From: Bacteroidota bacterium
GTDB lineage: Bacteria; Bacteroidota; Bacteroidia; Flavobacteriales_F; PHOS-HE28
Direction: 5' to 3'
Length of the DNA: 14,373 bases
Assembly: GCA_023430325.1 (NCBI GenBank)
Contig: JAEZAU010000228.1
Location: forward strand, 1-14,373
The translations under genes and the position numbers were made by a program. The notes beneath the pieces are model-generated. The model searched no databases and had not been told where the DNA came from. It worked only from the letters and a program-made list of their open reading frames with translations. Below are positions 1-5,781 of the stretch, in pieces. Position 1 is the first letter of the stretch; the number at the start of each line of letters is the position of its first letter.

Positions 1-2
1 CT

Positions 3-56
3 GTAAGTGACACGCATTACACCGCATCAGTACCCATACTTTCACAGGAACCATGA
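3..56 (+). CDS. Probable C-terminal tail of an upstream sensor histidine kinase (5' truncated by window edge)
   Basis: The third frame is open from the window edge to a TGA at 54-56 and encodes VSDTHYTASVPILSQEP. The alternating T-x-Y-x-A-x-V-P-I pattern resembles the last beta strand of the HATPase domain of LytS-type kinases, which commonly end in a T-x-T-x-x-I-P-like strand. Its stop overlaps the ATG of the next gene as ATGA, the usual arrangement of a translationally coupled kinase/regulator pair. Only 17 residues are visible, so the identity is inferred mainly from the LytTR regulator that follows. The other two forward frames are closed within the first 10 bases. If this frame is not coding, the stretch is simply leader sequence. 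Confidence 0.38.
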   Translation, partial: VSDTHYTASVPILSQEP

Positions 57-802
57 CCGTCTACATCATCGAGGATGAGGCACCGGCCGCGCAAGGTCTG
101 GTGCGATTGCTGGAACAGGCCGATCCGAGCATTCGTGTGCTGGGCATGGCCGATAACGTGGAAGATGCCGTGCAAGGCATCGCTGCGCTGCGCCCCGATC
201 TGATCTTCATGGACATCCATCTGGGCGATGATCTGTGCTTTACCATTTTCGATCGGATCGTTGTGGAATCACCGGTGATCTTCACCACAGCCTATGACAA
301 GTACGCGATCCAGGCGTTCCAGGCCAACGGGATCGATTATTTGTTGAAGCCGATCGAATTGGATTCCGTGCAACAGGCATTAAGTAAAGTGGATCTTTTG
401 AAGCGCCGGTTCGGCATCGATCCGGGTGTACTTCGAGAACTCAGCGCCATGCGCCAGCCGGCATTCCGTGAACGTTTCATGGTGGCAAGCGGCGGCCAGA
501 TCCGATCGGTGCCAGTAGGGCAGGTGGCCTATTTCCAGAGCGAAGGCCGTTACGTGAAATTGGTGAGCAACGACAATCACCGTTACATCGTGGATGGCAC
601 CATGGACAAGATCGCCACGGAACTCGATCCGCGCACGTTCTTCCGGATCAATCGCCAGTTGATCGTTTCCTTCGGCGCGATCAAGAGCATGGCGCCATAC
701 AGCAAGAGCCGTGTGAAGGTGTTACTACAGCCAGTGCCTGATGTGGAGAGCATAGTAAGTGTGGAGCGATCGGCGGAATTCAAGTCGTGGTTGGATCGGT
801 AG
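53..802 (+). CDS. LytTR-family DNA-binding response regulator
   Basis: This 249-residue protein has a receiver domain (about 1-118) and a LytTR DNA-binding domain (about 140-249), the normal length for the AgrA/LytR class. In the receiver the acidic pair is E7/D8, the expected phospho-acceptor is D54 (IFMD), the conserved Thr is T79, and the conserved Lys is K99 in LLKP. The C-terminal domain has the LytTR signature FFRINRQLIV. It should act in the cytoplasm as a phosphorylation-dependent transcription factor, and its partner is likely the kinase whose tail overlaps its start. The ATG at 53 has AGGA six bases upstream and starts exactly where receiver homology begins. Its stop at 800-802 lies about 30 bp before a palindromic repeat cassette, so the cassette hairpins may also end its transcript. 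The target genes cannot be told from the sequence. Confidence 0.93.
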   Translation: MTVYIIEDEAPAAQGLVRLLEQADPSIRVLGMADNVEDAVQGIAALRPDLIFMDIHLGDDLCFTIFDRIVVESPVIFTTAYDKYAIQAFQANGIDYLLKPIELDSVQQALSKVDLLKRRFGIDPGVLRELSAMRQPAFRERFMVASGGQIRSVPVGQVAYFQSEGRYVKLVSNDNHRYIVDGTMDKIATELDPRTFFRINRQLIVSFGAIKSMAPYSKSRVKVLLQPVPDVESIVSVERSAEFKSWLDR

Positions 803-879
803 GGAACTTCAAATGGAAAGAGGGAATGTTGTAGTTCCTGCGACCCTTTCAGGGTCGAAGAATTTCGGTCTCTTTCAAC

Positions 880-907
880 GCCGTTGGATCGCAGATCCAA
901 CGGCTAC
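880..907 (-). repeat. REP-like hairpin with GTAG foot (left cassette, minus orientation)
   Basis: The arms CCGTTGGATC (881-890) and GATCCAACGG (894-903) form a 10-bp stem, 11 bp with the flanking G/C, around the loop GCA. The following bases read CTAC at 904-907. On the minus strand the unit is therefore GTAG followed by the hairpin, which matches the conserved tetranucleotide at the foot of enterobacterial REP hairpins recognised by RAYT proteins. An equivalent with loop TGC lies at 1593-1620. Confidence 0.7.
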
Positions 908-957
908 ACTCTGTGACCCCTTCGGGGTCTGGAAGGAGACCCCGAAGGGGTCGCACA

Positions 958-991
958 CACGTAGCCCCGCGTTTAAACGCGGGGCTACGTG
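958..991 (+). repeat. 34-bp perfect palindrome with GTAG foot (left cassette)
   Basis: CACGTAGCCCCGCGTTT is followed directly by its exact reverse complement, with no loop and the centre between 974 and 975. GTAG lies at 961-964 and CTAC at 985-988, so it carries the REP-type foot in the orientation opposite to the 880-907 hairpin. Together the two form a REP doublet. The right-hand counterpart (1837-1868) has decayed: TTTAAA became TTCAAA, and the right CTAC became CCAC. Confidence 0.8.
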
Positions 992-1049
992 CATTCCTTG
1001 GATCCCGACCCTGAAAGGGTCGCAGGGAACATGCAATGCCTCCTCATTA

Positions 1050-1493
1050 TTACGGCAGATATTTCCGATCGAATTCAATATCGGTTTCTTCGAGTAACAA
1101 CATCAATTCCTCGATGTATGTTTTATGGCCATGATGTTCTTCCTGTGTTTCGATGTATCGGTGGATCATTGGTAATCCCCTGTGGCCAACGGTGAACGCC
1201 GCATATCCATCCTGCCAGGAGAAATTCCTGATACCGGCCTCATCACGCATCCAAGGTGTGGATGCTTTCTTGATCTCTCGCACCATTTCTGCGACATTCT
1301 GGGTTGGTTTCAGATCGATCAGGATGTGCACATGATCGATCCATCCATTGATGATACGCGGAAAGCCACCCAACCCTGAAACTGTTCCAGCCATATACGC
1401 CCAAAGTCTTGGGCGGATCGCTGCATCAATGGTCGGTCTTCGATCACGTGTGCCGAAGACGATGTGATAATGCAGTTGATGAAAGGTGGACAT
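1050..1493 (-). CDS. REP-associated tyrosine transposase (IS200-like, HUH/Y1 superfamily)
   Basis: The protein has 147 residues if started at the ATG at 1493. An in-frame ATG at 1508 would add five residues, but family members typically begin MSTxHQLxYHIVF, as at 1493. The single-strand nuclease motifs are present: HUH as H54-V55-H56 in WIDHVHILID, and the probable catalytic Tyr97 in WQDGYAAF. The C-terminal stretch with EEHHGHKTYIEEL is usual for small Y1 transposases. No TnpB or IS605-style partner is present, and the gene sits alone between two matching palindrome cassettes, which favours a domesticated REP-associated enzyme over a classical IS200. It would nick and join single-stranded hairpin DNA. 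All key residues are intact, so the enzyme could be active. A weak TATCTTCA box at 1509-1516 may be its promoter. The closest alternative call is an IS200/IS605 TnpA. Confidence 0.9.
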   Translation of the reverse strand: MSTFHQLHYHIVFGTRDRRPTIDAAIRPRLWAYMAGTVSGLGGFPRIINGWIDHVHILIDLKPTQNVAEMVREIKKASTPWMRDEAGIRNFSWQDGYAAFTVGHRGLPMIHRYIETQEEHHGHKTYIEELMLLLEETDIEFDRKYLP

Positions 1494-1546
1494 GCAGGAT
1501 GCTTTCATTGAAGATAAGCTGATCGGAAGAGGGAAAGACTTTTGAA

Positions 1547-1908
1547 GTTCCCTGCGACCCTTTCAGGGTCGAAGATCTTCCGGTCTTTTAACGCCGTTGG
1601 ATCTGCGATCCAACGGCTACGGTTGTGTGACCCGTTCGGGTCTTTGATCTGTGAACGATCAGAATGCAGATGACCCTGTCGATAGCGCGATCGGAGCTCT
1701 TCATCTGTGATAGACTGTGCATAAAATGGTGACCCTGATCGGTTGGCACGATCGGGTTTCTGAGTGCCCTGAAGCCTTCAGGAATTGATCTGTGACCGGT
1801 TATGACCGGGAAGGAGACCCCGAAGGGGTCGCACATACGTAGCCCCGCGTTCAAACGCGGGGCCACGTGCATTCCTCGGATCTCGACCCTGACAGGGTCG
1901 CAGGAAAC
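1547..1908. repeat. Right nested-palindrome cassette (interrupted, partly decayed)
   Basis: This is the same ordered set as 834-1030: 1556-1570 (GACCCT, loop TTC), 1593-1620 (CCGTTGGATC arms plus CTAC), 1629-1642 (GACCCGTTCGGGTC, a shortened relative of the third palindrome), then an insertion, then 1816-1830 (GACCCC, loop GAA), 1837-1868 (the long palindrome with two mismatched pairs) and 1885-1899 (GACCCTGACAGGGTC). The outer arms are 1547-1571 and 1884-1908. It lies upstream of the transposase start and has the same orientation as the left cassette. It carries more substitutions than the left copy. Confidence 0.82.
1643..1805. other. Insertion of about 160 bp inside the right palindrome cassette
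   Basis: In the left cassette only about 8 bp separate the third and fourth palindromes, but here about 170 bp do. No credible ORF is present. The segment has smaller inverted repeats of its own: CCTGAAG (1768-1774) with CTTCAGG (1776-1782), and an imperfect stem between about 1732 and 1758 built on GATCG/CGATC. The phrase GATCTGTGA occurs near both ends (about 1646 and 1787). That could be a direct repeat left by duplication or insertion of another palindromic unit. It was recognised only by comparison with the left cassette. Confidence 0.5.
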
Positions 1909-1972
1909 ATGCGATGACTTCACCCATTCCTTCAGCTTTCCGATAGAAATTGAATATCAGATTCTCATTCCC
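1909..1972 (-). pseudogene. Decayed remnant of a second transposase 3' end
   Basis: The DNA just outside the right cassette aligns by eye with the DNA just outside the left cassette (1031-1090), which is the 3' end of the intact transposase gene. On the minus strand the intact gene reads GAAACCGATATTGAATTC for its last helix, while this segment reads GAATCTGATATTCAATTT. Both continue with ATCGGAAA and reach an ACATGC motif next to the cassette arm (1029-1034 and 1907-1912). The reading frame is altered after about six codons, and homology is lost beyond about 1972. This indicates a former second transposase copy of which only the tail survives. Confidence 0.55.
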
Positions 1973-2070
1973 GGCTCATGCATCCATTGTTCCGGTTCAT
2001 GTCATTGCAGAATGTATACGCGCGATCATGCTTCCACTTTCGCAGCGCAATTCTCAAAACCTACTGCATC

Positions 2071-2673
2071 ATGCAACTGCCGAACATCCCTGTCTTCCTA
2101 CTTCTCGCGATCATCGTGGCCAGTTGTGGTTCACCGGCCCAGCCGAAACCTGAACCTTTTCAACCGATCGAGCCTTCACTCGAAGCTGTGAGAAAACGCG
2201 GCGAATACCTCGTGACCACCATGCTCTGCCACGACTGCCACTCGCCCAAGATCATGACAGAACATGGTCCTGTGCCCGATCCCGATCGGTTGCTCAGCGG
2301 ACATCCGGCGAATGAGAAGAACCCGCCTCTCGATCCAACAGCGAATTCCGGCTGGATCTACTTCAGCCCAGGACTCACTTCAGCGGTTGGTCCTTGGGGA
2401 ACAAGCTTCAGCGGCAACATTACCAGTGATGCCACCGGCATTGGCAATTGGAGCGAAGAGCAATTCAAGCGTGCCATCACCAAGGGTCTTTACAAAGGTC
2501 TGGAAGGTTCACGTCCGCTGCTTCCTCCCATGCCTTGGGAGATGTTCAAGAACTTGAATGATGAGGACATCCACGCGATCTACACTTACCTGCAAAGCAC
2601 GAAGCCGGTGGAGAATGTGGTGCCTGCACCGATAGCGCCGGAAGATATGATCGTGGAGAAGCAAGGCAGTTGA
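2071..2673 (+). CDS. Lipoprotein mono-haem c-type cytochrome
   Basis: The ATG at 2071 gives a clean type II signal peptide (hydrophobic residues 6-18) with lipobox V16-A17-S18-C19, so the 200-residue protein should be exported and lipid-anchored at C19. The upstream in-frame ATG at 1978 would bury this signal behind 31 residues and is disfavoured. Haem attachment is C53-H-D-C56-H57, and M154 in LLPPMPWEM is the likely distal ligand. The stretch around 115-140 (GNITSD, IGNWSEEQFKRAI) is typical of cytochrome c modules related to those of alcohol and gluconate dehydrogenase complexes. The family transfers single electrons, but no dehydrogenase or oxidase lies next to it, so the partner is unknown. 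The next gene begins within about 21 bp, suggesting co-transcription. Confidence 0.85.
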   Translation: MQLPNIPVFLLLAIIVASCGSPAQPKPEPFQPIEPSLEAVRKRGEYLVTTMLCHDCHSPKIMTEHGPVPDPDRLLSGHPANEKNPPLDPTANSGWIYFSPGLTSAVGPWGTSFSGNITSDATGIGNWSEEQFKRAITKGLYKGLEGSRPLLPPMPWEMFKNLNDEDIHAIYTYLQSTKPVENVVPAPIAPEDMIVEKQGS

Positions 2674-2694
2674 TACATGATGATCACCGCTTCC

Positions 2695-3690
2695 ATGAAA
2701 CAGATCCTCACTCTACTTGCAGCTGGCGCTTTCGCGACATCCGCTCATGCACAACCCACGCTCACCTTCGTGTCGAACGCGCCGGAGATCGGTACACAGT
2801 ACACACAGAATTACGGGAACTACGTTGCACCAGGGAACCCAGGTGCCATGCAGACGTGGGATCTCACAGGTCTAATGATCGATAGCACCGATGTGATCCA
2901 AATGGTCGCGCCTTCGTCCACACCGAACGGTGACCAGTTCCCGAATGCCACGATCGCAGCGACGAGCAACCCAGTGATCACTTACTATCAGGTGACACCC
3001 AACGGTATCTTCTTCACCGGAAGTGATGATGGGACCAGCGTCATCGTGAACATCCCGGCGCCCAAATATCTGGCCTTCCCTGCGACCATGGGAAGCAATT
3101 GGTCATCCGACTTCGAGGCCGAATTCACCTATGAGGGTAACACGGTCACGCGCAGTGGAACGGTGAATTGTGAAGTGGATGGCTACGGCACTTTGCAGAT
3201 GCCGTTCGGATCGGTGCAGAACGTACTGCGCATCCATATGATGAACGAGATCGAAGATGTCATGGACATGTTCACCATCGATTACACCTACGACAGTTAC
3301 CTGTACTACACACCCGGTCAATTCCACCCGATCGCGGAGCTTGTGACAGGCACGATCGACATGGGCTTTGGTTCACCCACAGTGATCCAGTTCAGCCGCT
3401 GGGCAGGTGACGTCACCACGGATCTGTCTGCCGCTACATCTCTGAATGATCATTTGCGTGTGTATCCTGTTCCGGCTAATGATGTGCTTAATATAAAGGA
3501 CGCAGGCCGGATCGGTGAAATCGTGAATGCATCGGTGCTCGATGCTGCTGGCCGCGTGGTGCTCCAAACAGATCTTGTTGTTGAAGAGATCATTCCGCTG
3601 GATCTGCAAGAGTTGAAACCAGGGGCCTACACCTTGTACCTTGTCGATCCCAAAGGACAACGAGGAACAACCAGGTTCACCAAACTATAG
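2695..3690 (+). CDS. Secreted protein with type IX secretion C-terminal sorting domain
   Basis: From the ATG at 2695 the protein has 331 residues and a standard Sec signal peptide ending in AHA before Q20. In-frame ATGs at 2677 and 2680 would add only six or five residues. Residues about 20-245 are a Thr/Asn/Gly-rich beta-type region with no recognised enzyme motif. Residues about 250-331 are a type A T9SS sorting domain, with VYPVPANDVLNI, a central DAAGRVV turn, LKPGAYTLYL and a basic end in RFTKL. Such domains direct cargo through the outer membrane, where they are cleaved and the protein is surface-attached or released. The gene follows the cytochrome closely and is itself followed by a strong terminator, so the two probably form one transcript. 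The function of the mature part is unknown. Confidence 0.85.
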   Translation: MKQILTLLAAGAFATSAHAQPTLTFVSNAPEIGTQYTQNYGNYVAPGNPGAMQTWDLTGLMIDSTDVIQMVAPSSTPNGDQFPNATIAATSNPVITYYQVTPNGIFFTGSDDGTSVIVNIPAPKYLAFPATMGSNWSSDFEAEFTYEGNTVTRSGTVNCEVDGYGTLQMPFGSVQNVLRIHMMNEIEDVMDMFTIDYTYDSYLYYTPGQFHPIAELVTGTIDMGFGSPTVIQFSRWAGDVTTDLSAATSLNDHLRVYPVPANDVLNIKDAGRIGEIVNASVLDAAGRVVLQTDLVVEEIIPLDLQELKPGAYTLYLVDPKGQRGTTRFTKL

Positions 3691-3739
3691 GGCTCGTTCG
3701 ATCGGCATCGCGAATAGCACCGAGCTTACCACACGAATG

Positions 3740-3765
3740 AAAAGCCTCCTTCCCGGGAGGCTTTT
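3740..3765 (+). terminator. Rho-independent terminator after the T9SS-protein gene
   Basis: AAAAGCCTCC (3740-3749) pairs perfectly with GGAGGCTTTT (3756-3765) around the loop TTCCCG. It lies about 50 bp after the stop at 3690. The A/T ends of the stem make it potentially bidirectional. Confidence 0.85.
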
Positions 3766-3830
3766 CAGCTTTGGATCGATCATTCTGAACCGTTCGAATA
3801 ATAAAGTTGCATCGGCTTCGTACTTCAATT

Positions 3831-3854
3831 TACTTTGTATCGCAAAGTACTTTG
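3831..3854 (+). promoter_or_regulatory. TACTTTG dyad, candidate operator/promoter of the membrane-protein gene
   Basis: TACTTTG (3831-3837) and CAAAGTA (3843-3849) form a perfect 7-bp dyad around TATCG. A second direct TACTTTG overlaps the dyad at 3848-3854, 17 bp after the first. The site lies 33-56 bp before the ATG at 3887, in an AT-rich stretch. TTACTTTG (3830-3837) is one mismatch from the Bacteroidota -7 consensus TAnnTTTG, so the dyad may overlap the promoter and act as a repressor site. No regulator gene is adjacent. Confidence 0.5.
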
Positions 3855-3886
3855 AATACTTCGTCAAACCTTAAACGGAACAAGCC

Positions 3887-4669
3887 ATGGTAGAAGCAGG
3901 ACGGATCAACGATCGGAACGACAGCGACACGTTCACAGGATTTTGGAGAACACTTCGCATCATCGGCTGGTCTGCGGCCGCCGTGACCCTGGTGCTCCCG
4001 CTCATCTTCATGCAGTTCACCAACGAGGTGGATTGGAGCTTCAGCGATTTCGTATTCGCCGCCACCATACTCGGTGGTATCGGGCTGATGTTCGAATTCC
4101 TGATCCGCCGATCGGGCGATGATGCTTACCGCACGGGCGTTATCGTGTCCCTGGCCACCATGTTCCTGTTGATCTGGAGCAACGCAGCGGTCGGCTTCGT
4201 CGGATCGGGAATGAACTTCGCCAATATCCTTTATGCCGCATTGGTCGCAGTGCCGGTGACCGGTGGGGTCATCACAGGTTTCAAGGCGAAAGGGATGTTC
4301 AACACCATGCTCGTTACAGCCGTCGCGCAGGCGTTCATCACCTTGATCGTGTTCGCAAGTGGAATGGTGGGAGAGGATGAACAAGCCGTGATCCCGGTGA
4401 TCAACGCGTTGTTCGTCGCGCTTTGGATCGGCGCAGCCCTGCTTTTCCGCGAAGCTTCGCGACCGATCGATCATCGATCTCTTCGAGTTCTGCGGATCCA
4501 CTTCATCCTTTCATCGCTTTTGATCGTGATCGGAGCGATCCTCCTTGCTTTCATGATCACGGTTGAAAGTGAACCCGGTGCGATCCCTTTGTTGATCCTG
4601 CTGATCGGGATCGGCTGGTCGATCCTCACGAATTTCAGAATGCGTTCAACAAGGAATGCCATCAAGTGA
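3887..4669 (+). CDS. Predicted multi-pass inner-membrane protein of unknown function
   Basis: The 260-residue protein has about eight hydrophobic helices near residues 24-44, 54-73, 84-106, 112-132, 138-158, 166-187, 203-226 and 231-250. There is a short polar N-terminus and a basic C-terminus. The central segment has a pattern I associate with a widespread uncharacterised membrane family: a Trp-Asn in LLIWSNAAVGFVGS, then NFANILY, then a loop with FKAKGM. The last three helices look like a separate module. No transport or catalytic motif is recognised. The ATG at 3887 is the natural start, downstream of the TACTTTG dyad. Its TGA overlaps a possible GTG start of the ferritin-like gene, so the two genes are almost certainly co-transcribed. 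Confidence 0.8.
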   Translation: MVEAGRINDRNDSDTFTGFWRTLRIIGWSAAAVTLVLPLIFMQFTNEVDWSFSDFVFAATILGGIGLMFEFLIRRSGDDAYRTGVIVSLATMFLLIWSNAAVGFVGSGMNFANILYAALVAVPVTGGVITGFKAKGMFNTMLVTAVAQAFITLIVFASGMVGEDEQAVIPVINALFVALWIGAALLFREASRPIDHRSLRVLRIHFILSSLLIVIGAILLAFMITVESEPGAIPLLILLIGIGWSILTNFRMRSTRNAIK

Positions 4670-4680
4670 ACGGCAAGGGC

Positions 4681-5433
4681 ATGAACCATCCATCTTCCTT
4701 CTGGCGCGAGCATTTCAGCCAAAACCTATTGAAGCAACGGATCGACTGGAACATCCGGCCGGCGATCACCGATCAGGAACGGCGCAACATTCTTTATTCG
4801 TTGAAGGCATGGCAGCTCGGCGAGACCAGCGATGGCCGGCACTTGATGGCCGCGGCACGCAAGTACGCTGCACGTAGCAACGATCCGGAGTACGTGCAGG
4901 CCGTTCATCTCTTCATCAAGGAGGAGCAGAAGCATGGTGCCAACCTGGGTCGTTACATTGATGCGATCGGCGAGCGACGTGCGAAACGCGATCTCGGCGA
5001 TACGCTCTTCCGCAAGGTGCGCTACCTGAACACCAGCATGGAATTATGGACCATCGCGGTGATCATCGTCGAGAGCGCGGCGCAGATCTTCTACCAGGCG
5101 CTTCATGATGCCACCAAATGCCCATTGCTGCGGCAGATCTGCACGGACATCCTTATCGATGAAGCGCATCACATCAAGTTCCAGAACGAACGCCTCCACA
5201 TCATTTTCCGGGAGAAAAGTTTCTATGCCAAAGCGATCGCGCTCACGTTCTACTCGGTCCTCTTCTTCGGCACCATCCACGCGATCTGGTTCGGCCATCA
5301 CCGCGCATTCAAGGCAGGTGGCATCGAACGGAATGAGTTCATGCGCGGCATGTGTTACAAATTCTTCAGTTCAATGAAGTCACTTTGGAAACGCACGGAT
5401 CGTGTGGAGAAGATGGCTGTGGCCTTGAGCTGA
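4681..5433 (+). CDS. Ferritin-like di-iron protein, function unknown
   Basis: The protein has 250 residues from the ATG at 4681. A GTG at 4666, overlapping the previous stop as GTGA, would add five residues. The helical core carries the ligands of a four-helix di-iron site: E48 (QLGET), E82-x-x-H85 (EEQKH), E131 (IVESAAQ) and E161-x-x-H164 (DEAHH). That is the two-ExxH pattern of the ferritin/ribonucleotide-reductase-like superfamily. The conserved start (FWREHFSQN, RIDW) and the GETSDGRHL stretch suggest an orthologous group common in Bacteroidota, but I know of no assigned reaction. A hydrophobic segment near residues 182-202 might associate with the membrane. Pairing with a membrane protein suggests a joint role in iron, oxygen or lipid chemistry, which is inference only. 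Confidence 0.8.
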   Translation: MNHPSSFWREHFSQNLLKQRIDWNIRPAITDQERRNILYSLKAWQLGETSDGRHLMAAARKYAARSNDPEYVQAVHLFIKEEQKHGANLGRYIDAIGERRAKRDLGDTLFRKVRYLNTSMELWTIAVIIVESAAQIFYQALHDATKCPLLRQICTDILIDEAHHIKFQNERLHIIFREKSFYAKAIALTFYSVLFFGTIHAIWFGHHRAFKAGGIERNEFMRGMCYKFFSSMKSLWKRTDRVEKMAVALS

Positions 5434-5458
5434 TCGAAGGCTGGTCGTTGGTTTTTTT

Positions 5459-5626
5459 GGGCGTGCCCCGCCTAGGCCTGGAATGGGCTGCGCCCGCCGA
5501 AGCCTTGGCGAAGTCTGGAATGGGCTGTGCCCGCCGAAGCCTTGGCGAAGGCGGGTCGCGCTATCCGCTGTAGTCCTCGCCGGCCAAAAGCGCCGGCTCC
5601 GGGCTGCCGCTCCTATCGCTCACGCA
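5459..5626 (+). repeat. Dispersed intergenic repeat, copy 1 (plus orientation)
   Basis: This complex repeat is matched in reverse complement at 10741-10827. Shared blocks are GGGCGTGCCCC (5459-5469), a 28-bp block at 5553-5580 with one mismatch, and a 27-bp block at 5600-5626 with none. Between the last two blocks this copy has a hairpin (CCGGC 5580-5584, GCCGG 5592-5596), where the other copy has seven unrelated bases. The same interval holds a 37-bp tandem duplication, listed separately. It lies between the convergent ferritin-like and pnp genes and has no plausible coding frame. Confidence 0.8.
5478..5550 (+). repeat. Tandem duplication, 36-bp unit at 37-bp spacing
   Basis: The segments 5478-5513 and 5515-5550 are identical except for one C/T difference. 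Each begins CTGGAATGGGCTG and ends CCTTGGCGAAG. The second copy runs into GGCGGG (5550-5555), which can pair with CCCGCC at 5530-5535. Only two units are present. Confidence 0.85.
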
Positions 5627-5652
5627 GATCACGCTATCTGCCTGATCAAACC

Positions 5653-5668
5653 GTTACAGGCCTGTAAC
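5653..5668. other. 16-bp perfect palindrome between convergent genes
   Basis: GTTACAGGCCTGTAAC is a perfect palindrome with no loop. It lies about 70 bp from the pnp terminator, between two convergent genes. A promoter operator is not expected at such a place, so its role is unknown and it may be part of the repeat-rich spacer. Confidence 0.4.
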
Positions 5669-5734
5669 CAAAGCATAGCGCTGTCTATCGAGATGCGGAT
5701 CGGGTCGTTCCTGTGGTTAGAACATCACTAAGAC

Positions 5735-5760
5735 AAAAGCCGCCCTCACAGGCGGCTTTT
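5735..5760 (-). terminator. Rho-independent terminator of pnp (potentially bidirectional)
   Basis: AAAAGCCGCC (5735-5744) pairs perfectly with GGCGGCTTTT (5751-5760) around CTCACA. On the minus strand it begins about 22 bp after the pnp stop and ends in TTTTGTCTT. The symmetric T-tract on the plus strand could also stop transcripts from the ferritin-like gene. Confidence 0.9.
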
Positions 5761-5781
5761 GCGATCCATTCGATCCAACGA

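Larger units (their letters stand above)
834..1030. repeat. Left nested-palindrome cassette flanking the REP-associated transposase
   Basis: This compact array contains six palindromes in order: 842-856 (GACCCT, loop TTC), 880-904 (GCCGTTGGATC arms), 915-929 (GACCCC, loop TTC), 938-952 (GACCCC, loop GAA), 958-991 (34-bp perfect) and 1007-1021 (GACCCT, loop GAA). The third and fourth are reverse complements of each other, as are the first and last. The outer arms 834-857 and 1006-1030 are therefore a 24/25-bp inverted repeat whose arms are each self-palindromic. The same order recurs at 1547-1908 on the other side of the transposase gene. The organisation resembles REP/BIME clusters mobilised by REP-associated tyrosine transposases. 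It may also serve as a transcription barrier after the LytTR gene. Confidence 0.85.

Noticed and set aside
842..1021. Possible CRISPR array from repeated short palindromes
   Set aside because: The repeats differ from each other, lack regular spacers of constant length, have no cas genes nearby, and recur as a whole block beside a transposase gene.
759..1097. Short frames through the left cassette, and similar ones at 1588-1923 and 1802-2191
   Set aside because: Their peptides consist of translated palindromes (for example recurring CDPF or KGSH words) and are not independent genes.
3830..4501. A 223-codon minus-strand frame
   Set aside because: It is antisense to the membrane-protein gene, with extreme Asp/Glu/His/Arg content expected from the complement of hydrophobic codons, and no homology is recognised.
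5478..5550. Two 36-bp repeats as a mini CRISPR or attachment site
   Set aside because: The units are separated by a single base with no spacer and there is no integrase or tRNA. A simple tandem duplication inside an intergenic repeat explains them.
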